This document shows, in pieces, positions 1 through 7,327 of a stretch of 10,728 nt of DNA. The notes below the pieces were generated by a model that searched no databases, was not told where the DNA came from, and saw nothing but the letters and a program-made list of their open reading frames with translations. A program made the position numbers and the translations under genes. Where the stretch lies: assembly GCA_943325655.2 (NCBI GenBank), contig CALPQG020000051.1, positions 1 to 10,728 on the forward strand, read 5' to 3'. The stretch's first letter is position 1; every line of letters starts with the position of its first letter. The DNA is from Bifidobacterium breve (GTDB lineage Bacteria; Bacteroidota; Bacteroidia; Cytophagales; UBA9547).

Positions 1-1017
1 ACCGTATTGAATATTGACACCAAAGGTATCAACCTTGACCCCACCCAGATGGGAGGAGTTGTAAGAATGGAATTGGATAAGCTAGATACCTTTGAAGTGA
101 TGGATCGTTATGATGTGAATTATGTGATTGAAAAAAACAAACTGAATACTTCTAATTGTTATGGGAAAATATGCATGGTAGAAACCGGAAAATTAATTAA
201 CGCAGACAAAATACTTACAGGTAGCGTAGAGCTCATTTTAAAATCTTATATAGTAACCCTCAAATTAATTGACATCAAATCAGAATCGGTAGAACGTACC
301 GAAATCATTGAATTTTTAGAACTACCTGATGAATTACAAAAAATGATAGGCATCACTATCAAGAGAATGTTTCACCATAAAGAAGACCTTGAATTGGTTG
401 AACGATTGACCAAAAAGAACAACTACGAAAGTGCCGTAAATAACCCCAATGTAAATACTTTACGCCTGGGTGGGCCAAGAATGGGATTTATCGCCTTCAC
501 CGGACAACAAGGGGCTCAACTTTTAAGAAATAAAAATCAAGGTGGGTACGACCTTACCCCTATAATGTTTCAGTTTGGTTATCAGTTTGAAAAACAATAC
601 CTCAATGAAGGAAATTTTCAAGCCTTGTTTGAATTTGTTCCAATGATTACAGGACTTGAGCAGGGTAAATTTTTTCCAAGTGTCACTATTTTAAATGGTT
701 TAAGAAGCAATATCAGTGGATGGGAATTTGCTTTCGGGCCTACTTTTAGCTTCGATTCTAAGTCAAACGGCTATTATGAAAATGGCAATTGGCACCAAGA
801 ACATGAATGGACAAGCAAAACGCCAAACCCTTACGAAATCATTAGAAAAAGCGATAGCAGAGGAGAGGTTGAACTTACTTCCAACTTTGTATTGGCCATT
901 GGTAAAACCATCAAATCAGGCAAAATGAATATTCCTATCAATGCATTTGTTATCCCTACTAGAACAGGAGTAAGGTTTGGTGTTTCCTTCGGATACAATG
1001 CTAAAAAAGATAAGTGA
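1..1017 (+). CDS. CsgG/TolB-like N-terminal region fused to beta-rich outer-membrane-like domain (5' partial)
   Basis: The frame is open to the left window edge, so the true start lies outside; the TTG at 7 is only the first start-like codon. Residues are counted from that TTG. Residues 1-115 resemble the CsgG/TolB/LpoB-type fold of Bacteroidota envelope proteins: a strand with NIDTKG, then VVRMELDKLDTFEVMDRYDV, a Cys pair (C51, C56), and GKLINADKILTGSVE at about 61-75, the usual 'gkllgAdkiltGsv' signature. Residues 150-336 are rich in Gly, aromatic residues and alternating hydrophobics and end in FGVSFGYN, which looks like beta strands of an outer-membrane or surface domain. The protein is probably exported, but its signal peptide would be upstream and cannot be seen. 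The exact function is unknown. It converges on the MCE gene and shares its terminator. The N-terminal call is moderately sure; the barrel idea is inference. Confidence 0.6.
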   Translation, partial: TVLNIDTKGINLDPTQMGGVVRMELDKLDTFEVMDRYDVNYVIEKNKLNTSNCYGKICMVETGKLINADKILTGSVELILKSYIVTLKLIDIKSESVERTEIIEFLELPDELQKMIGITIKRMFHHKEDLELVERLTKKNNYESAVNNPNVNTLRLGGPRMGFIAFTGQQGAQLLRNKNQGGYDLTPIMFQFGYQFEKQYLNEGNFQALFEFVPMITGLEQGKFFPSVTILNGLRSNISGWEFAFGPTFSFDSKSNGYYENGNWHQEHEWTSKTPNPYEIIRKSDSRGEVELTSNFVLAIGKTIKSGKMNIPINAFVIPTRTGVRFGVSFGYNAKKDK

Positions 1018-1097
1018 TACGTAAGCAGAAAACTAATTTTTCAATATAGGAGTAGGTGTTTTGATCTAAATTTTAGGCTGTATTCTAACCGTTGTTG

Positions 1098-1140
1098 AAA
1101 CAAAAATGGCTGTCCAGGTTAAGGACAGCCATTTTTGTTT
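1098..1140. terminator. bidirectional intrinsic terminator between convergent genes
   Basis: The arms at 1098-1115 and 1123-1140 are perfect 18-bp complements around a 7-nt loop. The core is GGCTGTCC/GGACAGCC, flanked by A-tracts on the left and T-tracts on the right, so a U-run follows the hairpin on either strand. It lies 80 bases after the + strand stop at 1017 and just beyond the minus-strand MCE stop at 1173, so it can end both transcripts. Confidence 0.93.
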
Positions 1141-1172
1141 TTGCCTTAAAAGCAATTGCAATACAATGATGT

Positions 1173-2093
1173 TTATTTCTCTTTCCTTCCAAACACAGAG
1201 AAATGAATATATCTTTTAGGGTGTTCCTGTATGTCTAAAAACAATTTATCCAAATCCTTTACAGTGGTATTCAAACTGTTATGTAAAGAATCACTATTCA
1301 CCAATTTACCCAAAGAACCTTCCCCATTGTTCACCTTGGCCAATACCTGATGCAACTCTGTGATTGCTTTGTTGGCATTTCCAACCGTTTGTGCAATGTT
1401 GGCTTTTTGCAATGAATCAGCTACCCCATTCATTTTCTCTAAAATAGGTTTCAACTTTCTTTCTGTTTGCACCAAGGAAGCTGACAAACTGGAAATATTT
1501 CCCAACGTTGCTTGTAATTTAGGATCAGCATTTTTAATCAAAGTATTTAATGACAGAGAAGTCGCTTCCAAATTCGACAAAATATTTTGAATCGCAGTGT
1601 CTGTTTTTTCATCAATAATTCTGTTGAATTTATACAAAGCAGAATCGACTTTGGCCAAAATAGGTTTGGCATTGTCTGTAAACTGTTTTGTAATTCCTCC
1701 ATCTACTTTTGTAGGAATAAAATCGCCACCTTCATAAGCATCATTCCCAGAAACCAATTCCAGTTTCAAAGCCTTACCTCCCAACAATCCGTTATCAAAC
1801 AATACGGCATAACTTCCTTTGGTGATACGTACATTTTTTTGCACCACTATGGTCACTTTAATTCTATTCGAGCCATCATCCATCATGGTCCTGTCTCCCA
1901 CTTTTCCAACAGGAAGACCATTGAGGATTACATCACTCGCTTGGGCTAATCCATCAATATTTTCATATACGAGGTAGTATCTTTTTGATGCATTAAAAAA
2001 ATCTGTTCCTTTCAAATAATTATATCCGAAAAAGAAGGTTACAAGTGCTATTATCGTAAAGGCACCAACTTTAAATTCTTTTGATAGTTCCAA
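1173..2093 (-). CDS. MCE/MlaD family lipid-transport protein
   Basis: A 306-aa protein with one N-terminal membrane anchor (about residues 11-27) and a single MCE domain (about 36-115) that includes the typical YENIDGLAQASDVILNGLPVGKV and LLGGKALKLELVSGN stretches. A long tail predicted to be mostly helical, rich in L, N, K and S (about 140-290), follows. This is the usual layout of single-MCE proteins that form a periplasmic ring or tube, with a permease and ATPase, to move phospholipids between membranes; those partners are not in this window. The start must be a TTG: the in-frame stop upstream lies at 2120-2118 with no ATG between, and the encoded ELSKEFKVG is the normal start of this family. 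It follows the amidase gene on the same strand after 19 bases, so the two probably form an operon. The substrate is not shown by the sequence. Confidence 0.9.
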   Translation of the reverse strand: MELSKEFKVGAFTIIALVTFFFGYNYLKGTDFFNASKRYYLVYENIDGLAQASDVILNGLPVGKVGDRTMMDDGSNRIKVTIVVQKNVRITKGSYAVLFDNGLLGGKALKLELVSGNDAYEGGDFIPTKVDGGITKQFTDNAKPILAKVDSALYKFNRIIDEKTDTAIQNILSNLEATSLSLNTLIKNADPKLQATLGNISSLSASLVQTERKLKPILEKMNGVADSLQKANIAQTVGNANKAITELHQVLAKVNNGEGSLGKLVNSDSLHNSLNTTVKDLDKLFLDIQEHPKRYIHFSVFGRKEK

Positions 2094-2112
2094 GGGTATA
2101 AAGGGATAAATA

Positions 2113-2889
2113 TTAATTCATTGATTCCAATTCTTTTTTATACTGTTTGAGGGCATCGCAAATATTGGAGGCGATCGCATTTTGTCCTTCACCAGAGGTC
2201 AGGTACTTTTCATCATCAGTATTGGTCAGGTAGCCAATTTCTATCAAACTGCTTGGCATAGAGGTTTTCCATAACACTAAAAAGCCAGCTTGTTTCACTC
2301 CCCTACTTTTACGATTGAGGTGATTCTTGAAATTGTCTTCCACTTTTTGCGCGAATTTAATGCTGTTTTCTAAGTAAGCATGTTGAAAATTCGCAAACAA
2401 AATATGTCCCATTGGCGAATTGGGATTAAAGCCATTGTATTTTTTTTGGTAATCTTTTTCTTTCAACACTACTTCATTTTCACGTTTTGCAACAGCCAAA
2501 TTTCCATCTGAGGTATGCAATCCCATGGTGTAAGTTTCAGAACCATAAGTATCTACATGTCCTGCATTGCAATGTACGGAGATAAATAAATCAGCATTGT
2601 TCTTATTGGCAATGCCTGCCCTGTCGTGTAATTCTACAAACTTATTAATATCTCTGGTATATATCACCTTTACATCGGGCATTTCTCGTTTTATTTGTTT
2701 GCCCAGTGCGAGAATTACTTCCAAGGTAACTTGCGACTCTTTAGACCCCTTTCCAGAACAGCCAGGATCTTTGCCTCCATGGCCAGCATCAAGTACAACC
2801 GTACGCAATTTATAGTCCTTAGATTCGAACAAATTGTACGAACTTAGTACCAAAATTAGCACGATAAAAATAAAAGCTGTATTTTTCAT
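2113..2889 (-). CDS. N-acetylmuramoyl-L-alanine amidase (Amidase_3 family)
   Basis: A 258-aa zinc amidase that cleaves the bond between N-acetylmuramic acid and the stem peptide of peptidoglycan, used in cell separation and wall turnover. Residues 1-20 are a signal peptide or anchor. The catalytic domain covers nearly all of the rest: VVLDAGHGGKDPG gives zinc ligand H37, E51 in GSKESQVTLE is the second ligand, SVHCNA gives H106, and SLIEIGYLTN gives the catalytic E217. All four expected residues are present in order, so it should be active. About 25 residues near 135-160 form an insert often seen between the second His and the catalytic Glu in this family. No separate peptidoglycan-binding domain is present. 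It is first in a two-gene unit with the MCE gene and is divergent from lptD; the same neighbourhood is familiar from other Bacteroidota. Confidence 0.95.
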   Translation of the reverse strand: MKNTAFIFIVLILVLSSYNLFESKDYKLRTVVLDAGHGGKDPGCSGKGSKESQVTLEVILALGKQIKREMPDVKVIYTRDINKFVELHDRAGIANKNNADLFISVHCNAGHVDTYGSETYTMGLHTSDGNLAVAKRENEVVLKEKDYQKKYNGFNPNSPMGHILFANFQHAYLENSIKFAQKVEDNFKNHLNRKSRGVKQAGFLVLWKTSMPSSLIEIGYLTNTDDEKYLTSGEGQNAIASNICDALKQYKKELESMN

Positions 2890-2891
2890 AT

Positions 2892-2906
2892 CATCAATTT
2901 TTGATG
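2892..2906. promoter_or_regulatory. inverted repeat between divergent amidase and lptD genes
   Basis: CATCAA (2892-2897) and TTGATG (2901-2906) are perfect complements around a 3-base spacer. The site sits in the very short gap between the amidase ATG (2889) and the nominal lptD start, and overlaps the -33-like box of the proposed lptD promoter. It could be an operator or just chance in AT-rich DNA; no regulator can be named. Confidence 0.3.
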
Positions 2907-2930
2907 TTGCAAGTTAATAAAATAACTTTG
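2900..2930 (+). promoter_or_regulatory. Bacteroidota-type promoter for lptD
   Basis: TTTG at 2900-2903 is followed by a 19-base spacer and TAACTTTG at 2923-2930, an exact match to the -33 TTTG and -7 TAnnTTTG pattern known for Bacteroidota sigma-ABfr promoters. Transcription would start near 2935-2938. This lies inside the nominal coding sequence if lptD is started at 2901 or 2904, so it bears on the true start. Confidence 0.55.
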
Positions 2931-5597
2931 CACAAAATTGATAATTTTTCTACAATTCTGAAAAAGCATATTTATATACCGACAATTGCCATAATTATTT
3001 TATTATTAATTAATAATCAATTGATTATGGCACAAGATACGAAATCAAGCCCAGCGCGAGATTCAATAAGTACGGATTCTACTACCCAAAAAGTAGTCGA
3101 AAAAAAGAAGCAAAAAAGTGACATTAGCACAATGGTCAAGTACAATGCAGATGATTCTATCCGATTTGATGCCTCAAATTCTATTGTTCGCCTCTATGGA
3201 AATGCAAAAATTGAGTATGGAGCAATAAAACTTACGGCAGAAAGCATTGAAATCAATTGGCTAGAAAATAATGTAATTGCAGAAGGAGTAACTGACAGTT
3301 TGGGCAATACCATTGGTACACCAGTTTTTGAAGAAGGAGCAGATAAATACATCGCCAAAAAAATCAAATATAATTTCAAAACGAAAAAAGGAATTATCAA
3401 TGGTGTAATTACCCAACAGGGCGAAGGCTATATTCATGGAGAAAAAATCAAGAAAAATGAAGTGAATGAAATGTTCGTGAACCATGCAAGGTACACCACC
3501 TGTAATTTAGAACACCCTCATTATTGGATCGATGCCAACAAAATCAAATTGATTCCCGGTAAAAAATTCGTTTCCGGACCTTTTAATTTAATGATTGAAG
3601 GAATAAGGACTCCATTGGTTTTCCCTTTGGGATTTTTCCCTATTCCTAAAAGCCGCGCCTCAGGAATTATTATGCCCTCTTATGGTGAATCCAATGCGAG
3701 TGGTTTCTTTTTACAACAAGGAGGTTTTTACTGGGCGGTCAATGATTATATGGGCGCGCGTTTTCAGGGAGACTTTTACTCTAACGGAGGATTCAGGGTA
3801 TATCCTGTGCTTGATTATTTCAAACAATACCGTTACAGAGGAAATTTAAAAATAGAATTCAGCAGGTTAATTCAGGGATTTGGCGCTAGGGAAACCATGC
3901 TTCCAAAAAGTGTTTGGTTAAACTGGAGCCACAATCCAATCAGCAAAAAGAACAGTCGGTTCTCAGCCTCTGTCAATGGTGGTTCTTCTGGATTCCTTGC
4001 TAACAACACCATTAACTCTTCGCAATTTTTACAAAACACGTTCAATTCAAGTGTCAATTATAACAAAACATTTGGCACTTCTCCCTTCAGTATGGGAGTA
4101 GCTTTAAGACAAGATCAAAACGTAAGAACAAACGTCATGAACTTTACCTTACCTAGTTTAACCTTTAATATGAGTCAGGTAAGACCGTTCAAAAAACTAG
4201 GCTCCAATCCAAGTAAAATGTCCTGGCTCAAAGAAATGTATGTTTCTTACGCCCTGACTTCAGGCGTACAAATCACCAATGTAGAGACCTCCGTTTCTAA
4301 AATCAACAATTTTAACTTGGCGAGTGAATCCAAAAGGGTTGGAGATACCCTTGAATTGAACAATAATGGCATGAATACCATGCTCCAAAATGCACAAATC
4401 ACAGCGGTACATTCCATTCCTATCGGAACCAGTATCAAACTGTTAAAATACTTCAATTTAAACCCTTCATTCGTTTACAATGAATACTGGAATACCAAAC
4501 AATTGGATTACAAATTTAAAAATGGAACGGATTCTTTAACCATAGACACGGCTTATGGACTTTCTCGAACCTATGCCTATGCTTTAAATGCCAATTTGAC
4601 CACGAGGATATACAATACGCTTTACCTCCGAAAATTCGGTCTTGAAGCCATCAGACATGTAATGCTCCCAACTCTTGGCTTTTCTTATAGCCCCGACTTT
4701 TCTACCAATGGTTTTACAAAAGTATATACCAATGTAGAACAGACTAAATTTCAAAACCTGTCTATTTACCAAGGACTTGGATCTAGCCCATCCAATTCAA
4801 ATAAAATTCAGGTGCTGAGCTTTAGTTTGAGTAATACCTTTGAAGCAAAATTCAAAAAACGTACAGACACCGCTGTCACTTATAAAAAAGTGATGCTGTT
4901 GGACAACTTTGGCTTGAGTGGAAATTACAACCTCAAAGCCGATTCATTCAAACTTTCTTACCTCAATTTCAATGCACGTACGGTATTGCTCAACAAATTA
5001 AACATCAATGGAACAGCGACTTTAGACCCTTATACTTATGACCCTTCCAGTACTACTGAACTTGGTGGAAATAAGTTTAAACGTAAGGATAAAATGGCTG
5101 ATGTAGGGCAAATGAAATGGCTCAATTTTAACATCAGTGCTTCCACGAGCCTTAACCCGACAGCTTTCAAGTCGCAACGAAAAAAGGAACAACAAATGTC
5201 TCCGGCACAAATAGCCTATTACAGGGCAAATCCATACATGCAATACGTTGATTTTAACATTCCATGGAACTTAAATATCAGTTACAACGTCAACTGGTCC
5301 AACAACCCTCTGACGCATATTAGCAAACAAACTGCACAAAACACCAATTTTAGCGGAGATCTAAGCTTGACTGAAAAATGGAAAGTCACCTTTGGTTCCG
5401 GTTTTGATATTTTGACTCAAAAAATAACCGTTGGTGCCACCAATATGTCGGTAATGCGTGATTTGCATTGTTGGCAAATGAATATTGCCTGGTATCCTTT
5501 TGCAGCCACGCAAACATTCATTTTCAACATAGCTGTAAAAGCCTCATCCTTACAAGATTTAAAATTAACCAAACGAGGACAAGGAAAAGGGTATTGA
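2901..5597 (+). CDS. lptD: LPS-assembly outer-membrane protein LptD (Bacteroidota type)
   Basis: LptD, with LptE, inserts lipopolysaccharide into the outer leaflet of the outer membrane. Residues are counted from TTG 2901 (898 codons). A Sec signal peptide is clear at about 20-45 (KKHIYIPTIAIII... ending MAQ). After a charged linker, an OstA/LptA-like beta-jellyroll spans about 82-235, including VRLYGNAKIEYG and LTAESIEINW. A conserved Pro-rich junction (TPLVFPLGFFPIPKSRASG, about 237-255) leads into a long beta-barrel region. A Cys in YTTCNLEHPHYWI (C201) sits where this group has a conserved cysteine motif. The start is uncertain: ATG 2904 adds an unusual 18-residue leader before the signal peptide, and a promoter-like sequence lies within it. 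Starting at CTG 2958 would give 879 aa and a normal signal peptide. It is divergent from the amidase gene, with only about 11 bases between nominal starts. The product is sure; the start is not. Confidence 0.92.
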   Translation: MMLQVNKITLHKIDNFSTILKKHIYIPTIAIIILLLINNQLIMAQDTKSSPARDSISTDSTTQKVVEKKKQKSDISTMVKYNADDSIRFDASNSIVRLYGNAKIEYGAIKLTAESIEINWLENNVIAEGVTDSLGNTIGTPVFEEGADKYIAKKIKYNFKTKKGIINGVITQQGEGYIHGEKIKKNEVNEMFVNHARYTTCNLEHPHYWIDANKIKLIPGKKFVSGPFNLMIEGIRTPLVFPLGFFPIPKSRASGIIMPSYGESNASGFFLQQGGFYWAVNDYMGARFQGDFYSNGGFRVYPVLDYFKQYRYRGNLKIEFSRLIQGFGARETMLPKSVWLNWSHNPISKKNSRFSASVNGGSSGFLANNTINSSQFLQNTFNSSVNYNKTFGTSPFSMGVALRQDQNVRTNVMNFTLPSLTFNMSQVRPFKKLGSNPSKMSWLKEMYVSYALTSGVQITNVETSVSKINNFNLASESKRVGDTLELNNNGMNTMLQNAQITAVHSIPIGTSIKLLKYFNLNPSFVYNEYWNTKQLDYKFKNGTDSLTIDTAYGLSRTYAYALNANLTTRIYNTLYLRKFGLEAIRHVMLPTLGFSYSPDFSTNGFTKVYTNVEQTKFQNLSIYQGLGSSPSNSNKIQVLSFSLSNTFEAKFKKRTDTAVTYKKVMLLDNFGLSGNYNLKADSFKLSYLNFNARTVLLNKLNINGTATLDPYTYDPSSTTELGGNKFKRKDKMADVGQMKWLNFNISASTSLNPTAFKSQRKKEQQMSPAQIAYYRANPYMQYVDFNIPWNLNISYNVNWSNNPLTHISKQTAQNTNFSGDLSLTEKWKVTFGSGFDILTQKITVGATNMSVMRDLHCWQMNIAWYPFAATQTFIFNIAVKASSLQDLKLTKRGQGKGY

Positions 5598-5636
5598 GTT
5601 GGATAGACTTTCTTTGGAAAATATTTTTTAATGTGG

Positions 5637-5756
5637 GCGCTTCCTTCGGAACGGGCTTTCACCACTCGCTTTTTGCTTGTTACCAAACATCTAATGCCTC
5701 ATACCACATTTGTACAACAAGCAAAAGAGCTCAAACAATGGCTCAATCCCTAGCGC
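5637..5756 (+). repeat. candidate structured RNA or dispersed repeat element behind lptD
   Basis: A 120-base unit begins 39 bases after the lptD stop. GCGCT (5637-5641) can pair with AGCGC (5752-5756) to close it. Inside, TTCC/GGAA (5641-5644 with 5648-5651, the first base shared with the closing arm) makes a small hairpin. The segment CGGGCTTTCACCACTCGC (5652-5669) is next. Bases 5670-5681 then pair with 5716-5727 (11 Watson-Crick pairs and one G-T) around a 34-base loop, and CAATCCCTAGCGC closes the unit at 5744-5756. From memory, intergenic elements of the form GCGnT...CGGGCTTTC...variable hairpin...CAATCCCTAnCGC recur in Bacteroidota genomes; no search was possible here. An open frame crosses it (5468-5791) but has no gene-like features. 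Only one copy is seen in this window. Confidence 0.5.
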
Positions 5757-5772
5757 AAAAAACTAAAAAACC

Positions 5773-5817
5773 AACAAAAAAGCCCTGCTGAAAATAGTTC
5801 AGAAGGGCTTTTTTGTT
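5773..5817 (+). terminator. intrinsic terminator downstream of lptD
   Basis: The left arm 5773-5792 pairs with the right arm 5798-5817 around a 5-base loop, with one mismatch (5787 against 5803). The GC core is AGCCCT/AGGGCT followed by six T. The long A-tract before the stem makes it possibly active on both strands. It ends transcription of lptD and the element behind it, just before the insertion sequence begins. Confidence 0.9.
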
Positions 5818-5824
5818 ACTTATT

Positions 5825-5845
5825 TAATTCTACTTTAACAGATTA
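5825..5845 (+). repeat. left terminal inverted repeat of the IS
   Basis: A 21-bp sequence identical to the reverse complement of 7307-7327. It begins TAATTC and ends CAGATTA. It starts eight bases after the lptD terminator hairpin. Confidence 0.93.
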
Positions 5846-6011
5846 AAATTGAAGTAAAATTATTATGAAAATTAAGTTAAAAGAGCGATTTTTAAATACA
5901 ATAAAATAGAAAAATATAGTTTAAATATTACCTATAAATATAGCCCAATATGCCAAGAGCAATTTATCGTCCGTTAGAAAACGGCTTAAAGAATATGCTT
6001 ATCATAAAAGG

Positions 6012-7304
6012 TTGATATTCAAGACTAAAACAAAATCATTATTAACTCAAGCAGAACTTTATACTGAACTTTTAGTAGTTTCAGAACGAGGTTCTCGAAA
6101 TATAGAAGCGATGAGTGCTAATCTTTCGTCCAACGATTATCATAGAATTCAACATTTTATAAGTGAATCTCCTTGGAGTGCCCGCGAATTGATAAATTCC
6201 GTTGCATTAGATGTAAATGAGCTTTTTAAAACTAATAAATCAGTTGGTTTACTTATAGATGAATCTTCTGAAGAAAAAAAAGGCGACTGTTCTGTAGGTG
6301 TTGCACACCAATATTGTGGCAATTTGGGTAAATTAGCTAATTGTCAGGTAGCGGTATTTGCTACATTGTGTTCTGAGGAGCACTTTTCTATCATAGATGC
6401 GGAATTATATTTGCCAGAATCATGGATAAATGACACTGAAAGAAGAGAAAAGGCTGGTGTTCCTGAAAATATTGAGTACAAAAAGAAAGCAGAAATTGCA
6501 TTAGAAATTATTAAACGTATAAAAGATGCAGGAGTACGTTTTGATTATGTAGCGGCAGATAGTTTGTATGGCCACGATTCTGACTTTAGAGCAGGTTTAG
6601 ACGAACTAGAAATACTTTACATCGTTGACACACATAAAGATACTAAAATATACAAAGAAGAATTCAAGCTAGAAGTACCTCTTAAAAAGCCAGGAACAAG
6701 AGGGAAAACACCTTCAATTGAAAGACCAAATAAACAGTCCTTAAGAGTTGATAAATATGTTGAAGAACTAACAGCATCTGATTGGGAAAAAGTCACATTA
6801 CGAAATGGTTCTAAAGGCGCATTAATTAGTCAAGTTCATGGAAAAGAGATTTATATTGAAGAAAATGGCGTTTGTAAAAAACGTATATTAGTAATTAGAA
6901 AGACCAAGGAACATAAAAGTGAAAGAATTCACTACATTATCTCAAATCAAAGTCTTGACAAGTTCACCGTAGCTAAACTAGCAGAATACCAATGTACGAG
7001 ATTTTATATCGAACAATCCTTTAGAGAGGTTAAGCAAAATATTGGCATGTGTGAATACCAAGTGAGAGGATGGTTAGCATGGAATCATCATATTGCTTTA
7101 AGTATTATGGCTTTAGCATTCTTTACAATGGAAAAAATAAACAATAAAACCAAAATGCCTCTTTTGTCATATCGAGATATAAGAGATATGATTATCGCCA
7201 ACTATCTTGAAGAAATAGAACCGTTACCTGTAGAAGAAAAAATAGCAAGAAGGCATCAAAAACGACAAAAAGATATCAATAGGCATTATGAAAATCAAGA
7301 ATAA
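6012..7304 (+). CDS. IS701-family-like DDE transposase
   Basis: A 430-aa DDE transposase that cuts and joins the IS ends. Family marks include QAELYTELL, SRNIEAMSANL and the HFISESPWSARE helix near the start (residues 13-60), then SVGVAHQYCGNLGKLANCQVAV (about 94-115), typical of IS701 relatives. The likely catalytic triad is D83 (LLIDESS), D183 (YVAADSLYGHD) and E334 (FYIEQSFREVKQNIGM). All parts seem intact, so it is probably active. The start is unclear. The frame opens upstream to about 5925 without ATG, and the first plausible start is TTG 6012. A second frame begins at ATG 5950 (MPRAIYRPLENGLKNM...) and ends at TGA 6013-6015, overlapping that TTG. The two frames may be coupled, joined by frameshifting, or parts of one start region broken by a one-base change. 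The stop lies two bases before the right inverted repeat. Confidence 0.92.
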   Translation: MIFKTKTKSLLTQAELYTELLVVSERGSRNIEAMSANLSSNDYHRIQHFISESPWSARELINSVALDVNELFKTNKSVGLLIDESSEEKKGDCSVGVAHQYCGNLGKLANCQVAVFATLCSEEHFSIIDAELYLPESWINDTERREKAGVPENIEYKKKAEIALEIIKRIKDAGVRFDYVAADSLYGHDSDFRAGLDELEILYIVDTHKDTKIYKEEFKLEVPLKKPGTRGKTPSIERPNKQSLRVDKYVEELTASDWEKVTLRNGSKGALISQVHGKEIYIEENGVCKKRILVIRKTKEHKSERIHYIISNQSLDKFTVAKLAEYQCTRFYIEQSFREVKQNIGMCEYQVRGWLAWNHHIALSIMALAFFTMEKINNKTKMPLLSYRDIRDMIIANYLEEIEPLPVEEKIARRHQKRQKDINRHYENQE

Positions 7305-7306
7305 CC

Positions 7307-7327
7307 TAATCTGTTAAAGTAGAATTA
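7307..7327 (-). repeat. right terminal inverted repeat of the IS
   Basis: A 21-bp perfect inverted copy of 5825-5845, starting two bases after the transposase stop codon. This marks the right end of the element. Confidence 0.93.

Larger units (their letters stand above)
5825..7327. mobile_element. complete IS701-like insertion sequence, about 1.5 kb
   Basis: The ends at 5825-5845 and 7307-7327 are perfect 21-bp inverted repeats, starting TAATTCTACTTT on the left strand and read in reverse complement on the right. Between them is one full transposase gene on the + strand. The left 100-180 bases (5846 to the transposase start) are AT-rich with no other gene. The outermost one to three bases on each side could belong to the target rather than the IS. 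No exact target duplication is visible; if the ends are drawn at 5828 and 7324, the flanking tetramers are TTAA and TTAG, both fitting the YTAR target preference known for IS701 relatives but not identical. The element lies between the lptD terminator and a pentapeptide gene and disrupts no recognised gene. Confidence 0.93.

Noticed and set aside
1587..1949. A + strand 120-codon frame opposite the MCE gene
   Set aside because: Antisense to a well-supported gene, with no recognisable family and no start context.
5694..5753. A 19-codon frame (ATG CCT CAT ...) inside the structured element
   Set aside because: Very short, no ribosome-binding context, and it covers the hairpin loop and right arm; the RNA or repeat explanation fits better.
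5468..5791. A + strand open frame of 107 codons running out of the lptD 3' end
   Set aside because: It overlaps lptD in another frame, then crosses the structured element and ends in the terminator arm; the peptide has no gene-like features.
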